In this document: one piece after another, positions 38,080 to 46,956 of the stretch
How the letters are laid out: each line of letters opens with the position of its first letter
Numbering within the stretch: the first letter of the stretch is position 1
Assembly (NCBI RefSeq): GCF_030505195.1
Contig: NZ_CP129672.1
Location: forward strand, 4,808,501 to 4,872,500
From: Comamonas testosteroni
Lineage (GTDB): Bacteria; Pseudomonadota; Gammaproteobacteria; Burkholderiales; Burkholderiaceae_C
Length of the DNA: 64,000 nt
Reading direction: 5' to 3'
Translations under genes and position numbers: made by a program
Notes under the pieces: generated by a model
Seen by the model: only the letters and a program-made list of their open reading frames with translations
What the model was told of the DNA's origin: nothing
Database searches by the model: none

Positions 38080-40065
38080 ATGTCGTTGTTGAAACAACTT
38101 TTGATCAGCGTGACAGTGGCCATCGTGGCCATCCTGATTGGCACCCTGGCGTTCAGCATAGGTGCCGCGCGCCAGTATCTGGATGGGCAGTTGCAGTCCG
38201 AGAGCGAGAATGCCGCTTCGTCGCTGGCCTTGTCACTGTCGCAGCCGGCCAATCAGGACCCGGTCACCCAGGAGCTGCTGATGATGGCCTTGTTCGATGG
38301 CGGACAGTTCAAGCTGATTCGCCTGGCCTCGCCCGAGGGCGAAACCTTGTTCGAGCGCCGGCGCGACAAAGACATTACCGATAGTTCGGCCCCTGCTGCC
38401 AAGCTCAAAGACAGTGCTGCTCCGCCGTGGTTTGTTGAGATGCTGCCGCTGCGCTCGCCAAAGGCGGAGCGAGTGATCAGCGATGGCTGGAAGCAGGTCG
38501 GGCAATTGACGCTGGTTGTGGACAACAGCTATGCGAGCCAGGCACTGTGGGGCAGCAGCGTGCGCTTGGCAGGTGTGGTGGTGCTTGCCGGGTTGGCCTG
38601 GGCTTTCTTTGTAGTCTTGCTGTTCAGATGGTTTCGCAAGGTCTTGCAGCAGGAAATCTCGGCACAGGTTCAGGCAATTGGACGTCAGGCCGGCAGTGAG
38701 GTTCCGGCGAGGCCCGCCAGGGCCGCAGTGGCCGAGCTGGTGCCCGTACTCAGTGCCATTGCAGACACCCGAGAACGGGTTCAGGCTACGGCGCAGGAGC
38801 AGATGGAGCGTATCGAATCACTGGAGCTGGAGGTCAATCGTGATCCTGTTACTCAGCTGCCGAATCGCAAGTACTTTGTCAATGAGTTGCGCCGCGCGCT
38901 GAGCGGAGCTGATGGCGCTGCGCCACATGGCCATGTGATGCTGTTCAGGCAGCGTGATCTGCTGGCCTTGAATGCGCAGATGTCGCGCGTCAGTGCCGAT
39001 GCCTGGCTGGCAGCGATGGGCGAGCAGGTCAATCAGGTGTTGAAGAGTCATGCCGAGTGCAAGGCCCAGCTGGCCCGCCTCAATGGCTCGGACTTTGTGG
39101 TGCTCATGCCGGCCCTGGCGGGACCTCAGGCCATGTCTCTGGTGCAGCAGATCCGGCAGGTGCTGCTGTCCATGCGTGTGACCCTGAGCAGTGGTCAGTG
39201 GTGCCGCTGGAGCTTTGCCTTGACCGATTACTCGGCATCGAGCTCGGTGACCGGTGTGCTTGCACGGCTGGACTACGGTTTGATGCGCGCCGAGAGTTCG
39301 GGCCAGGCCGAGGTGGAATATGTGGCCTACGGGGATGACGAGGTGGTCTCCGATCTGGCCGGAGAGACCTTGTGGCGTCAGATGCTGATTGCGGCACTGG
39401 AAGCGCAGGATGCACTTTCCCTGTCCGTGCAGCCGCTGCAATTCAAGGGGCGCACCGGGGTGCAGGAGCGTGGCGAAGCGTCGCTCTCGCTGCGCACTGC
39501 TTCCGGCGAAACCTTGATGGGGTCGCTGTTCCTGCCGGTGGCCGTGCGTCTGGGCTTGTCGGCAGAGTTTGATTTGCGAGCAGTGGCTCTCGGTGCTGGG
39601 TGCCTTGAACAGAACGACTGCGAGCTGGTCATTCGAATCTCCTTGCCCTCGCTGGCCCAGCCCGACTTCCTGGGCCGCCTGCGTGAAGAGCTGAGTGCGC
39701 CGAAGTGGGGGCATCGCCTGTCCTTGCTCTGTCTGGAACTCGATGCCCATGGACTGACGGCCTACCCCGATGAGGTGGCCGAGTTCTGCCGGGCCATGGC
39801 ATTGGCCGGTGTCGGCGTCGGACTGCGTCGTCTGGATCAGCAACCCATGGGCCTGACCAAGCTCCACACCTTGCCGCTGCGCTATGTGAAGCTGGGCAGC
39901 GAGTTCTCGGAGCAGGCTGCTCAAAGCCCGGGTGCCCTGCATCTGCTGCAAGCCATTGTGGAGACCGCGACAGGGCTGGGGATTCAGGTGATCGTGAACG
40001 ATTCCGTCAATGCGGAAACCGCACAGCTGCTGCACAAGCACAATGCGCTGACGCTGGCGGCTTGA
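38080..40065 (+). CDS. lapD: LapD-type c-di-GMP receptor of the inner membrane
   Basis: A 661-residue inside-out signalling protein. A first membrane helix (about 5-28) and second (about 162-185) enclose a periplasmic LapD/MoxY-type domain that binds LapG; then a HAMP linker, a degenerate GGDEF domain (NGSDF in place of GGDEF) and a degenerate EAL domain (VQPL where active enzymes have the first catalytic motif). The decay of both catalytic motifs is expected for a receptor. In known systems c-di-GMP binding to the EAL domain makes the periplasmic part sequester LapG. Start ATG 38080 follows AAGG. Confidence 0.94.
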   Translation: MSLLKQLLISVTVAIVAILIGTLAFSIGAARQYLDGQLQSESENAASSLALSLSQPANQDPVTQELLMMALFDGGQFKLIRLASPEGETLFERRRDKDITDSSAPAAKLKDSAAPPWFVEMLPLRSPKAERVISDGWKQVGQLTLVVDNSYASQALWGSSVRLAGVVVLAGLAWAFFVVLLFRWFRKVLQQEISAQVQAIGRQAGSEVPARPARAAVAELVPVLSAIADTRERVQATAQEQMERIESLELEVNRDPVTQLPNRKYFVNELRRALSGADGAAPHGHVMLFRQRDLLALNAQMSRVSADAWLAAMGEQVNQVLKSHAECKAQLARLNGSDFVVLMPALAGPQAMSLVQQIRQVLLSMRVTLSSGQWCRWSFALTDYSASSSVTGVLARLDYGLMRAESSGQAEVEYVAYGDDEVVSDLAGETLWRQMLIAALEAQDALSLSVQPLQFKGRTGVQERGEASLSLRTASGETLMGSLFLPVAVRLGLSAEFDLRAVALGAGCLEQNDCELVIRISLPSLAQPDFLGRLREELSAPKWGHRLSLLCLELDAHGLTAYPDEVAEFCRAMALAGVGVGLRRLDQQPMGLTKLHTLPLRYVKLGSEFSEQAAQSPGALHLLQAIVETATGLGIQVIVNDSVNAETAQLLHKHNALTLAA

Positions 40066-40090
40066 AACGGCGGGTCGTCCAAGTAAGGAA

Positions 40091-40117
40091 AAAAGGGGCG
40101 CACAAGGCGCCCCTTTT
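40091..40117. terminator. Bidirectional terminator between lapD and the transporter gene
   Basis: AAAAGGGGCGC (40091-40101) pairs perfectly with GCGCCCCTTTT (40107-40117) around a five-base loop. A-rich and T-rich flanks let it serve both convergent genes. Confidence 0.93.
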
Positions 40118-40133
40118 CATGGGTCAGCTGCTC

Positions 40134-41123
40134 TTAATGAGGCGCGCTCTCATCGGCAATCTGCACGCGCCTGGCATAGCGCTGTGCCAGCACGGCGCAG
40201 ACCATGAGCTGGATCTGGTGGAACAGCATCAGCGGCAGCACGATGGCGCCCACGGATGCGGCGGGAAAGAGCACATTGGCCATGGGAATGCCGCTGACCA
40301 TGCTTTTCTTGGAGCCGCAGAAGACCAGCGTGATCTCATCTTCCTTGCTGAAGCCCAGGCGACGTGCGCTCCAGGTGGTGATCAAGAGCACGGCTGCCAG
40401 CAAAATGCAGCACAGCACGATCAAGCCCAGCAGTGAGGGAATCGGCGTCTGCTTCCACAGGCCGCTGATGACCGCAGCGCTGAAGGCCGCGTAGACCACA
40501 AACAGGATGGAGCCCTGGTCCACCAGCTTGATGATGGAGGCGCGACGCTGCAGGAAGCCGCCGATCACGGGGCGCATCAGATGGCCGATGACAAAGGGCA
40601 ACAGCAGCGTCATGGCAATCTTGCCAATGGCATGCAATGCATCGCCGCCTTCCGCATTCTTGTGCAGGATCAGACTCACCAGAATCGGCGTGACCAGGAT
40701 TCCCAGCAAGGTGGAGGCCGATGCGCTGCACACGGCGGCAGGCACATTGCCGCGCGCCATGGAGGTGAAGGCAATCGCCGATTGCACCGTGGCGGGCAGG
40801 GTGCAAAGAAACAGCACGCCGATATACATCTCGGTGGTGACCAGGGGCGAGAGCACCGGGCGCAGTGCCAGCCCCAGCAAGGGGAACAGCACAAAGGTGG
40901 CGATGAAGATCCAGATATGCAGGCGCCAGTGACCTATGCCTGCCAGGATGGCCTGGCGCGAGAGTTTGGCGCCATGCAGAAAGAACAGCAGGCTGACGAT
41001 GCCTGTAGTGACAAGCTCCACATATTTGGCCAACTGGCCGGATGCAGGCACAAAACTGGCGAGGACGACGGTGGCAATCAGTGCCAGCGTGAAGTTATCG
41101 GGGACAAAGCGGGGGCGAGACAT
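40134..41123 (-). CDS. Bile acid:sodium symporter-family transporter (YfeH-like)
   Basis: A 329-residue inner-membrane protein with about ten hydrophobic segments and the family-typical patterns LVTTGIVSLLFFLHGAKLS and CGSKKSMVSGIPMA. It belongs to the SBF-like group that includes YfeH; substrate is unknown. The start at 41123 (MSRPRFVPDN) is preferred over an upstream one at 41192 because it begins the first membrane segment at the usual distance and gives the usual length. It is divergent from a LysR gene with 119 bp between them, the common layout for a transporter controlled by its neighbour. It is separated from the Lap locus by a terminator. Confidence 0.88.
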   Translation of the reverse strand: MSRPRFVPDNFTLALIATVVLASFVPASGQLAKYVELVTTGIVSLLFFLHGAKLSRQAILAGIGHWRLHIWIFIATFVLFPLLGLALRPVLSPLVTTEMYIGVLFLCTLPATVQSAIAFTSMARGNVPAAVCSASASTLLGILVTPILVSLILHKNAEGGDALHAIGKIAMTLLLPFVIGHLMRPVIGGFLQRRASIIKLVDQGSILFVVYAAFSAAVISGLWKQTPIPSLLGLIVLCCILLAAVLLITTWSARRLGFSKEDEITLVFCGSKKSMVSGIPMANVLFPAASVGAIVLPLMLFHQIQLMVCAVLAQRYARRVQIADESAPH

Positions 41124-41242
41124 ATTCTTGAACTGAAGCCATCCATGCAAGGCACCGGGCTGGTGCGCGATGGCTGCGTATTGGACACGCAATCCATTTA
41201 AAAGAGAAATGGATTTATTCGATAGTCCTATAATTTTTTGAT

Positions 41243-42175
41243 ATGAATATCAGCCTGCGCCAACTGCGTGCCTTTGTGGCAGTGGCTCAAAGCAGCAGCT
41301 TCAGCCGCGCTGCCGATGCCTTGGCATTGACCCAGCCTGCCGTCAGCCGCAATGTGACGGACCTGGAGCAGGCCATGGGTTTGCTTTTGCTGCATCGAAC
41401 CACGCGTGAGGTGGAGCTGACCGAGGCAGGCCGTCTGCTGCTGGGCAATCTCTCGCGCGTGCTCGAGGATCTCGATGCCTGCCTGCTCGAAGTGCAAGGC
41501 CTGGCGACGCAGCGCAAGGGCCGCGTGAAGGTGGCCAGCAGTCCCACGCTTTCCGCCAACCTGCTGCCGCAGTGCATTGCGCGTGGCAGACAGCAGTCGC
41601 CGGGCGTCAATATCCAGCTGCTCGATCGCATTCAAAGCGATGTGCTGCTCAGCGTGCGCAGCGGGGAGGTGGATTTCGGAGTGGTGATCGACCCATCCGA
41701 GAAACAGGATCTGCATGCACAGACCATCCTGACCGAGCCTTTTTGTCTGGTCTGCCTTTCCTCGCATGGCCTGGCGCGCAAGAAAGAGGTGCACTGGGCC
41801 CAGCTGGCGGGCGAATCCCTGGTGCTGCTCGATCATGCATCAGGCAGCCGCCGCCTGATCGATGCGGCACTGCAGGTGCATGGCGCGGCTGCATCGGTGG
41901 TGCAGGAGGTGGGGCATACGGCCACCATCTACAGCATGGTGCAGCAAGGTCTGGGTTTGAGCGTGGTGCCGCGTCTCGCCATTCCCTCGGCCTGGGCGGC
42001 TCGGACTGCAACGACAGCGGCAGCTGGCAGTGCCGCCTTGGTCAGCCGTCCCCTGGTGCCCAAGGTGCAGCGCAGCATCATGCTGGTCAAGCGCCAGCAG
42101 CGTGAGCTATCGCCTGTCGCGCATCTGGTCTGGGATCTGATTGCAGAGGAGGCGGTCGGTCTGCTGGGCGAATAG
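41243..42175 (+). CDS. LysR-family transcriptional regulator
   Basis: A 310-residue regulator. The N-terminal winged HTH spans about residues 1-60 (LRQLRAFVAVAQSSSFSRAA then DALALTQPAVSRNV) and the C terminus is a periplasmic-binding-like effector domain (about 90-300). The start at 41243 begins the canonical MNISLRQLRAFV; no strong ribosome site is seen. The divergent transporter gene is its likely target, through the shared 41124-41242 region. Ligand unknown. It ends four bases before the convergent downstream gene, with no terminator between. Confidence 0.93.
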   Translation: MNISLRQLRAFVAVAQSSSFSRAADALALTQPAVSRNVTDLEQAMGLLLLHRTTREVELTEAGRLLLGNLSRVLEDLDACLLEVQGLATQRKGRVKVASSPTLSANLLPQCIARGRQQSPGVNIQLLDRIQSDVLLSVRSGEVDFGVVIDPSEKQDLHAQTILTEPFCLVCLSSHGLARKKEVHWAQLAGESLVLLDHASGSRRLIDAALQVHGAAASVVQEVGHTATIYSMVQQGLGLSVVPRLAIPSAWAARTATTAAAGSAALVSRPLVPKVQRSIMLVKRQQRELSPVAHLVWDLIAEEAVGLLGE

Positions 42176-42179
42176 AGGG

Positions 42180-42497
42180 TCAGGGCCTGAGCACGATGCG
42201 TGAATCGATCACCAGCCCTTGCGGTTGCGGCGCGACATATACCGGCTGGGGCGGGGCTACGTAAACCGGTTGTGGCGCATAGTAGGCCTCAGGACGGTTT
42301 CTGCACTTGCGCTTTTCCTTGTACTCGCCATTGCTCTTCCACTTGCGCTGCACTTTGCAGTGGCCGTCCCAGTACTCCTCCTTGTGCTCGCGCTTGTGGT
42401 GATGGTGGTGATGGCGGTCATGTGCCTGGCTGCTCAGTGGCGTGGCAATCAGCACCACAGGCAGGCAGATGGAAACAAGAGCAAGGATTTTCTTCAT
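42180..42497 (-). CDS. Small His-rich secreted protein, unknown
   Basis: A 105-residue protein with a signal peptide (MKKILALVSICLPVVLIATP), cleavage likely after SSQA, then HDRHHHHHHKREHKEEYWDG and a Cys pair (GHCKVQRKW, KRKCRNRP), and a Pro/Tyr/Val C-terminal repeat (VYVAPPQP, VYVAPQPQ). Similar small periplasmic proteins occur across Burkholderiales; no function is known to me. The His run suggests possible metal binding, which is only a guess. The start at 42497 is chosen because it opens the signal peptide. Confidence 0.75.
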   Translation of the reverse strand: MKKILALVSICLPVVLIATPLSSQAHDRHHHHHHKREHKEEYWDGHCKVQRKWKSNGEYKEKRKCRNRPEAYYAPQPVYVAPPQPVYVAPQPQGLVIDSRIVLRP

Positions 42498-43381
42498 TGT
42501 GGGTGGGGCAGTCCATGACCCGAGCCATGGACGCATCGGTTTCAAACGCTGCGAGCATAAGCGCAATGCACCGAAGAGACTGTATCAATTCATGAGCAAG
42601 ATTTGTCCTGTGGCTGTGCGCTGGAGGGGAATGAGGTGCAGGTTCTTATAAAAAAGAGAGCAGCTTGCGCCTGAAGAATAAGGAACTTGAAATGATTTCT
42701 ATCTGAAATTAAGTAAATTCAAGTGAAGTAAGCTACTAAAAAAATAGCTTTTCAATGGATGGCTGCTTTGATCTGGACCGTGGTAGATGCAGCCCTTGAA
42801 TGCCATGGCTTCAAGGCTCGGACATTGATCTCGCAAACCGGCGCAGGAATTGGCTGCGTTTCGTAAGACCGCTTCGGGCTGGGCCGGATCGCAGATTTCC
42901 TCTCAAGGCATGTCTGCGTCCGAAGAGGCTTCGACAGCCGGATTGCAAGCCTGGGCCGTGGCGGCTGCTTTCTGGGCAGACGCTTCCGGATGGTGTTGCC
43001 TTGGTCGCTGTAGCTGGCGCGCGCTGGCAAAAGATGGCTCCGCTCTGGTGCCGTCTATCGCCGGATCAATGGCTCCATAAGGGACTGATCCCGTGTGCCT
43101 GGCGTTCCCACCGGCAAGCCGGGCAGGCAGAGCCTGAATGTCTTCTGTCGATGGGCACCTGGCACAGTCTGGCAGATGCGGCTGCTGCCCAGGCCGCCCA
43201 GGCAGGCCTGGGAGCTGTGCCGGAGTTTCTTTGGGCAGCAATGTTCGCCGCGGCCCCGTTGGCAGCGATTGAGCCGTAGCTTCAGATTCAGCCTCGTCTG
43301 CTGCTTTGTCCCATGTCATTTCACGAGATGGTGGAGAATTCGTACCGACCCTGTCCAATCTGAGCAGGGAAGCTGCAGGCA
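42498..43381. other. Stretch without a convincing gene
   Basis: About 880 bases. An AT-rich part at 42650-42760 includes a weak hairpin, AAGCTA/TAGCTT (42730-42750), with A/T-rich loop. From 42800 to 43279 a rightward 159-codon frame is open, but it has no ribosome site, unusual codon use and no family I recognise; a second frame at 42850-43080 overlaps it. The stretch may be a decayed gene. Confidence 0.45.
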
Positions 43382-44998
43382 ATGCAAAAGTGCCATTCTT
43401 GCCAGGTTGACGATGAGAGGAATGTTCAGGTGTGGTGTCGAAAGAACAAGAGGGAGGGCGGCGTCACCAGTCGTGATGGCGTGTGCAAAGTTCTGGCTGC
43501 CAAGCGAGATGCTCAGCTGGCGACCAGTCTGTTGCTGGTAATCTGGGTCTCTGTACTGGTGGCTACCAGCTGGCAAATCGGGTCGGCGCATCAGCGCACC
43601 CTGAGCGAGATTGATACCAACAACCGCAATCTTGCACAGACGCTGAACACCTATGCCGAGGGCGTCTTCACCCAGAGTTCCATGCTGCTGCTCGGCATGC
43701 TTGAGCGCCTGGAGGTGGAGGGCGCCACGCCTGAGCATCTGATCCGCATGCAGCAACTGGTCGGTCGCCAGGAACATCTGTTTTCCCAGCTCAATGAACT
43801 GCTCGTCATCGATGCGAGCGGTAAATGGCTCATGTCATCGAGAGGGGAATTTTTCGACGGGGCGAACAGTGCTGACCGTCGCTTTTTTTCATATCACCGC
43901 GATAACCCGTCGCACGAGATCTTCATCGGTGCGCCCATACGCAGTCGTTCTACAGGTGAATGGGTGCTGACCATCAGCCGGCGATTTGATAGCAAAGAGG
44001 GTGACTTTGCCGGGGTCATCGTTGTCGTGCTGGGGATAGAGAACTTTCTGCACTTGTTCGGCAAGATCGATGTCGGCGAGCAAGGGTCTATTGGACTGGC
44101 AACCACCAGCGGACAGTTGCTGGTGCGCTATCCATTTCGTGAGCAGGATCTTGGGCGCGACTTCTCTCGTTCCCCCAACTTTCTGCGCTACCACTCAAAC
44201 CTGAAATCCGGCACGGCGTCCTTTGAGTCCGGCATAGATGGAACGGAAAGGCTATATGCCTTCAGGAGCAATGATCGTTATCCCATTTTCACGGTGGTGG
44301 CCCGGGGGCGGTATGAGGCACTGCAAGCCTGGCGAAGCCAGGCGCTGCTGACGGCAGGTGTGGTGCTAGGTCTGCTGGCAGTTGTCACACTGATAGGCTG
44401 GCGCCTGATTCAGGTCATCCGGCAGCGTGCGCAGGCAGAGACATCCCTGATGGCAGTGCGTGAGAAGTTACTGGATGCCAACCTCGAACTGGAGCGGCTG
44501 GCCACCCAGGATTCGTTGACAGGGCTGGCGAACCGGCGTCGCTTCGACGAGGTACTGCAACTGGAGGTCCGCCGTGCCGCACGCGAGGGGACGGTGCTCT
44601 CGCTTTTGCTCATCGATCTGGATCATTTCAAGGGCTTCAATGACCGCTATGGTCATGTCGCCGGCGATGAATGCCTGAAAGCGGTGTCGCGGCAGTTGGA
44701 GCTGTCGGCCAAGCGCTCAGGGGATCTGGCCGCACGTTACGGCGGGGAGGAACTTGCCATCATTCTTCCCAATACCGCGCTGGAGGGGGCCCTGCGGGTT
44801 GCCGAGGAGTTGCTGAAGTGCATACGAGGACTCGGCATTGCCCATGAGTCCAGCCAATTCGGCCATGTCACTGTGAGCATAGGAGCTGCAAGCATGCAGG
44901 GCAGGCATGAACTGGCGAGTCCGCTGTATCTGGTTGAAGCGGCCGATCAAGCCCTGTATCGGGCCAAGGCGGCTGGGCGCAATCGTGCCGAGTGCTGA
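43382..44998 (+). CDS. Membrane diguanylate cyclase with extracytoplasmic sensor
   Basis: A protein of up to 538 residues that makes c-di-GMP. A membrane helix near 47-66 and another near 324-345 flank a ~255-residue Cache-like extracytoplasmic sensor domain; the GGDEF domain follows with the active motif GGEEL (454-458) and an inhibitory-site motif RSGD (445-448), five residues before it. The N-terminal ~40 residues are Cys/Lys-rich and may not be translated: ATG 43382 is the longest start, and a GTG near 43485 is an alternative. Because the Lap system upstream responds to c-di-GMP, this enzyme could feed LapD, but adjacency is loose (3.3 kb). Confidence 0.9.
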   Translation: MQKCHSCQVDDERNVQVWCRKNKREGGVTSRDGVCKVLAAKRDAQLATSLLLVIWVSVLVATSWQIGSAHQRTLSEIDTNNRNLAQTLNTYAEGVFTQSSMLLLGMLERLEVEGATPEHLIRMQQLVGRQEHLFSQLNELLVIDASGKWLMSSRGEFFDGANSADRRFFSYHRDNPSHEIFIGAPIRSRSTGEWVLTISRRFDSKEGDFAGVIVVVLGIENFLHLFGKIDVGEQGSIGLATTSGQLLVRYPFREQDLGRDFSRSPNFLRYHSNLKSGTASFESGIDGTERLYAFRSNDRYPIFTVVARGRYEALQAWRSQALLTAGVVLGLLAVVTLIGWRLIQVIRQRAQAETSLMAVREKLLDANLELERLATQDSLTGLANRRRFDEVLQLEVRRAAREGTVLSLLLIDLDHFKGFNDRYGHVAGDECLKAVSRQLELSAKRSGDLAARYGGEELAIILPNTALEGALRVAEELLKCIRGLGIAHESSQFGHVTVSIGAASMQGRHELASPLYLVEAADQALYRAKAAGRNRAEC

Positions 44999-45962
44999 GC
45001 TGTCGGAGCTGGTCTCTTGGATCCTTTGACGACCTTCAAGCAATCTGAGGGCGCGAGCCGTCATTTCGAATCCGTAGTCTTGCCAAAGGGGAACCTTGCC
45101 TGGAGGTGTCTGTCGAGCCATGGCCAGGAGATCCGGCATGTCCGCAACCACGCAGGACGCAGCAAAAGCACCGAAGCCGGCTAGCGAATTTCTGCGAATT
45201 TCTGGCGTGTTCCGTCTTCGGCAAAGCCTGCTGGATGGCATCTCCAAGAGGCTCTTGTGCTCGGACTGGGCGGCAATGACCGTTGCTGATCTTCCGGATG
45301 TCCACCGGAGCAGCCAATCCCTGAAGCGCAATGCTCCGAGCAAGACCTGCTGATGGGAAGCACCGCGCTTGCCAATGTCGGTGAACTCATTCAGCAAGCA
45401 AGTGCTGCGCGCTCGCAAGAACCTCACGCAGGCAAAGCATATCGTGCGATGGGGTGAGTGACGCTTGAACACTGGTGCCCGCGAAGGCAGGTTGGCCTAT
45501 CGCATGACTCACGACACGGCCTCATACAGATGCATTGTTGATGCTGGCTCTGAAGGCTATGAGCGGCATCGACGCCAGTGCTATGTGCTGGAAGGTCGAA
45601 GATCCACAAGGAAGTTCAACACTTGCAGCGGTGGGCTGGAGCTGGGATGAGGCCGGCGATAGCAACGCCACCCATGACTGGTGGCGGACTTTGTGCATGC
45701 CTGATGCCAGGCTGGTCAGGCCAGATGTGGGAATCTCAAGCAGATGGCGTGAGAGTGCTCCAGCGATCCATGTCGACACGCGCTGAAAGCAGCGCGAGCA
45801 TCGAAGAGTCAGAGCTGACCGCTGCGATCTGGATCGGGTGCAGGCAGGGCTTGCAATTGAGCTGCAGGCTGGGTGCTTGCGCGGTCCCGTGATCCTGCAA
45901 CTGGCATAAGCCCCATGTCAGGGCTGGTGGCCGTCGTAGCGCACCATGTCAACCGCTGAGGT
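44999..45962. other. Stretch without a convincing gene, possibly decayed
   Basis: About 960 bases between the diguanylate cyclase and infA. Short frames are open on both strands (for example minus 45036-45317 and plus 45535-45786) but none has a ribosome site plus a recognisable product. The minus frame running from 45472 into the cyclase gene looks like a shadow. I see no RNA gene or strong hairpin. Confidence 0.45.
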
Positions 45963-46226
45963 TTAGTGACGGCGCTGCTGCGGCGCAGGGTTGCTGTTGT
46001 TGGAACGCTCGATATGACGGAAGGTCAGGCGACCCTTGTTCAGATCATAGGGAGACATCTCCAGCGTTACCTTGTCGCCTGCCAGCACGCGAATACGGTG
46101 CTTGCGCATCTTGCCGCCGGAATAGGCAATCAGCTGGTGGCCGTTGTCCAGCGTCACACGAAAGCGGGCGTCCGGCAAAACCTCGTCCACTCTGCCTTGC
46201 ATTTCAATCAATTCTTCTTTGGCCAA
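45963..46226 (-). CDS. infA: Translation initiation factor IF-1
   Basis: An 87-residue S1-like OB-fold protein that binds the 30S A site during initiation. The core [39 protein letters not shown] and LTFRH is typical. It is longer than the usual 72 residues owing to a Ser/Asn/Gln-rich tail ending QQRRH. Many betaproteobacteria have two infA genes, one in the ribosomal protein cluster; this looks like the separate paralogue, because no ribosomal genes adjoin it. A small gene lies 23 bp upstream in the same direction. Confidence 0.94.
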   Translation of the reverse strand: MAKEELIEMQGRVDEVLPDARFRVTLDNGHQLIAYSGGKMRKHRIRVLAGDKVTLEMSPYDLNKGRLTFRHIERSNNSNPAPQQRRH

Positions 46227-46249
46227 AATATTTCCTTTCTACAAAGAGG

Positions 46250-46468
46250 TCAGTTCAATTGGTTGTCCAGCACCATGCTGCGCCCCTCGGCGAGGGCATA
46301 TTTGCTGGCCATATCTGGGGTGTCGAACTGGCGGATAAACCTGAAAATCCGGTCATAGGTTCCGCGTCGGATGGAAACCGCTGCAGCAATCTTGCCGGAG
46401 TGAGTCATTTGGGTGAGGGCAGTCACAATGTAGTTGCCGACACGCTCTGTGATTTGTTCTGTGCGCAT
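46250..46468 (-). CDS. Small conserved-looking protein upstream of infA
   Basis: A 72-residue soluble protein (MRTEQITERVGNYIVTALTQ...), with no signal peptide, membrane helix or motif I can name. It is co-directional with infA and ends 23 bp before it, so the two are probably one transcript. The ribosome site is weak. Codon use resembles the chromosome rather than the prophage. Function unknown. Confidence 0.7.
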   Translation of the reverse strand: MRTEQITERVGNYIVTALTQMTHSGKIAAAVSIRRGTYDRIFRFIRQFDTPDMASKYALAEGRSMVLDNQLN

Positions 46469-46745
46469 ATCGAGTCAACGGGCGGCAAAAAACCCAGGGC
46501 AGGGCGTGCCGACCAATGAAAAATGAAGGAATCCAGCTCTAATGAGCCAGGATCAAATAAGCCAGCCGCTTGCGGGTGACTTATGCTTCTTGCCATGGAG
46601 TGCTTTGGCTGTATGGATCCAAGCGTGGGCAACGTGAGAACTGCCTGAGAGATGCTGCGTAGGGCAAGTGCCACGCAGTAATCCTCCAATTATAAAGCAT
46701 TGTTCTTTTATGAGCAAATTGTGATGAAACCGAGGCGCAGCAAAA
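46469..46745. other. Junction stretch before the prophage
   Basis: No gene seen in the ~280 bases between the infA-linked small gene and the tRNA-type terminator. It should contain the leftward promoter of the infA unit. Confidence 0.4.
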
Positions 46746-46781
46746 GAAAAAGTCCCAGGCACGCAAGAACCTGGGGCTTTT
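46746..46781 (-). terminator. Terminator downstream of a split tRNA gene
   Basis: AAAAGTCCCAGG (46748-46759) and CCTGGGGCTTTT (46770-46781) form a 12-bp stem with one wobble. On the minus strand it lies four bases after a CCA end and runs into a T-rich stretch, as expected for a tRNA terminator. Confidence 0.8.
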
Positions 46782-46785
46782 ATCC

Positions 46786-46809
46786 TGGTGCCGCAGAGAT
46801 GAATCGAAC
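46786..46809 (-). other. Probable attachment site: 3' end of a tRNA gene
   Basis: Read on the minus strand the sequence is a T-loop (GTTCGATTC), a T-stem half, CTGCGGC acceptor half, A and CCA. The 5' side beyond the T loop does not pair, so the rest of the tRNA is missing here. With a tRNA terminator on one side and a tyrosine integrase 147 bp away on the other, it is best explained as the attL-type boundary of the prophage. The intact tRNA or its other part should be at the far end, outside the window. Confidence 0.68.
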
Positions 46810-46918
46810 GCTTGTGCGGAGCTGTGCAATAGATGCATAAATGTTAATTAAATCAACATGTTATGAGTGTTGAAAAATTGGTATAGTGCGATGAATGCGA
46901 GGTTTTGAACAGAAGTTC

Positions 46919-46944
46919 TACCCATTCCTACCCACTTTTACCCG
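46919..46944 (+). repeat. Three phased TACCC(A/G) repeats before the integrase
   Basis: TACCCA at 46919, TACCCA at 46929 and TACCCG at 46939 are spaced exactly 10 bp apart, one helical turn, just upstream of the integrase start. They could be arm-type or accessory binding sites for the recombination complex; function is inferred. Confidence 0.5.
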
Positions 46945-46956
46945 TTTTTTTTGCCC

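Noticed and set aside
40062..41201. Plus-strand frames of 124 and 206 codons at the transporter gene
   Set aside because: They are antisense to a clear membrane transporter and have Gln/His-rich shadow composition.
44717..45472. 251-codon minus-strand frame overlapping the diguanylate cyclase
   Set aside because: Its left third is antisense to the GGDEF domain and the rest lacks a ribosome site and any family pattern.
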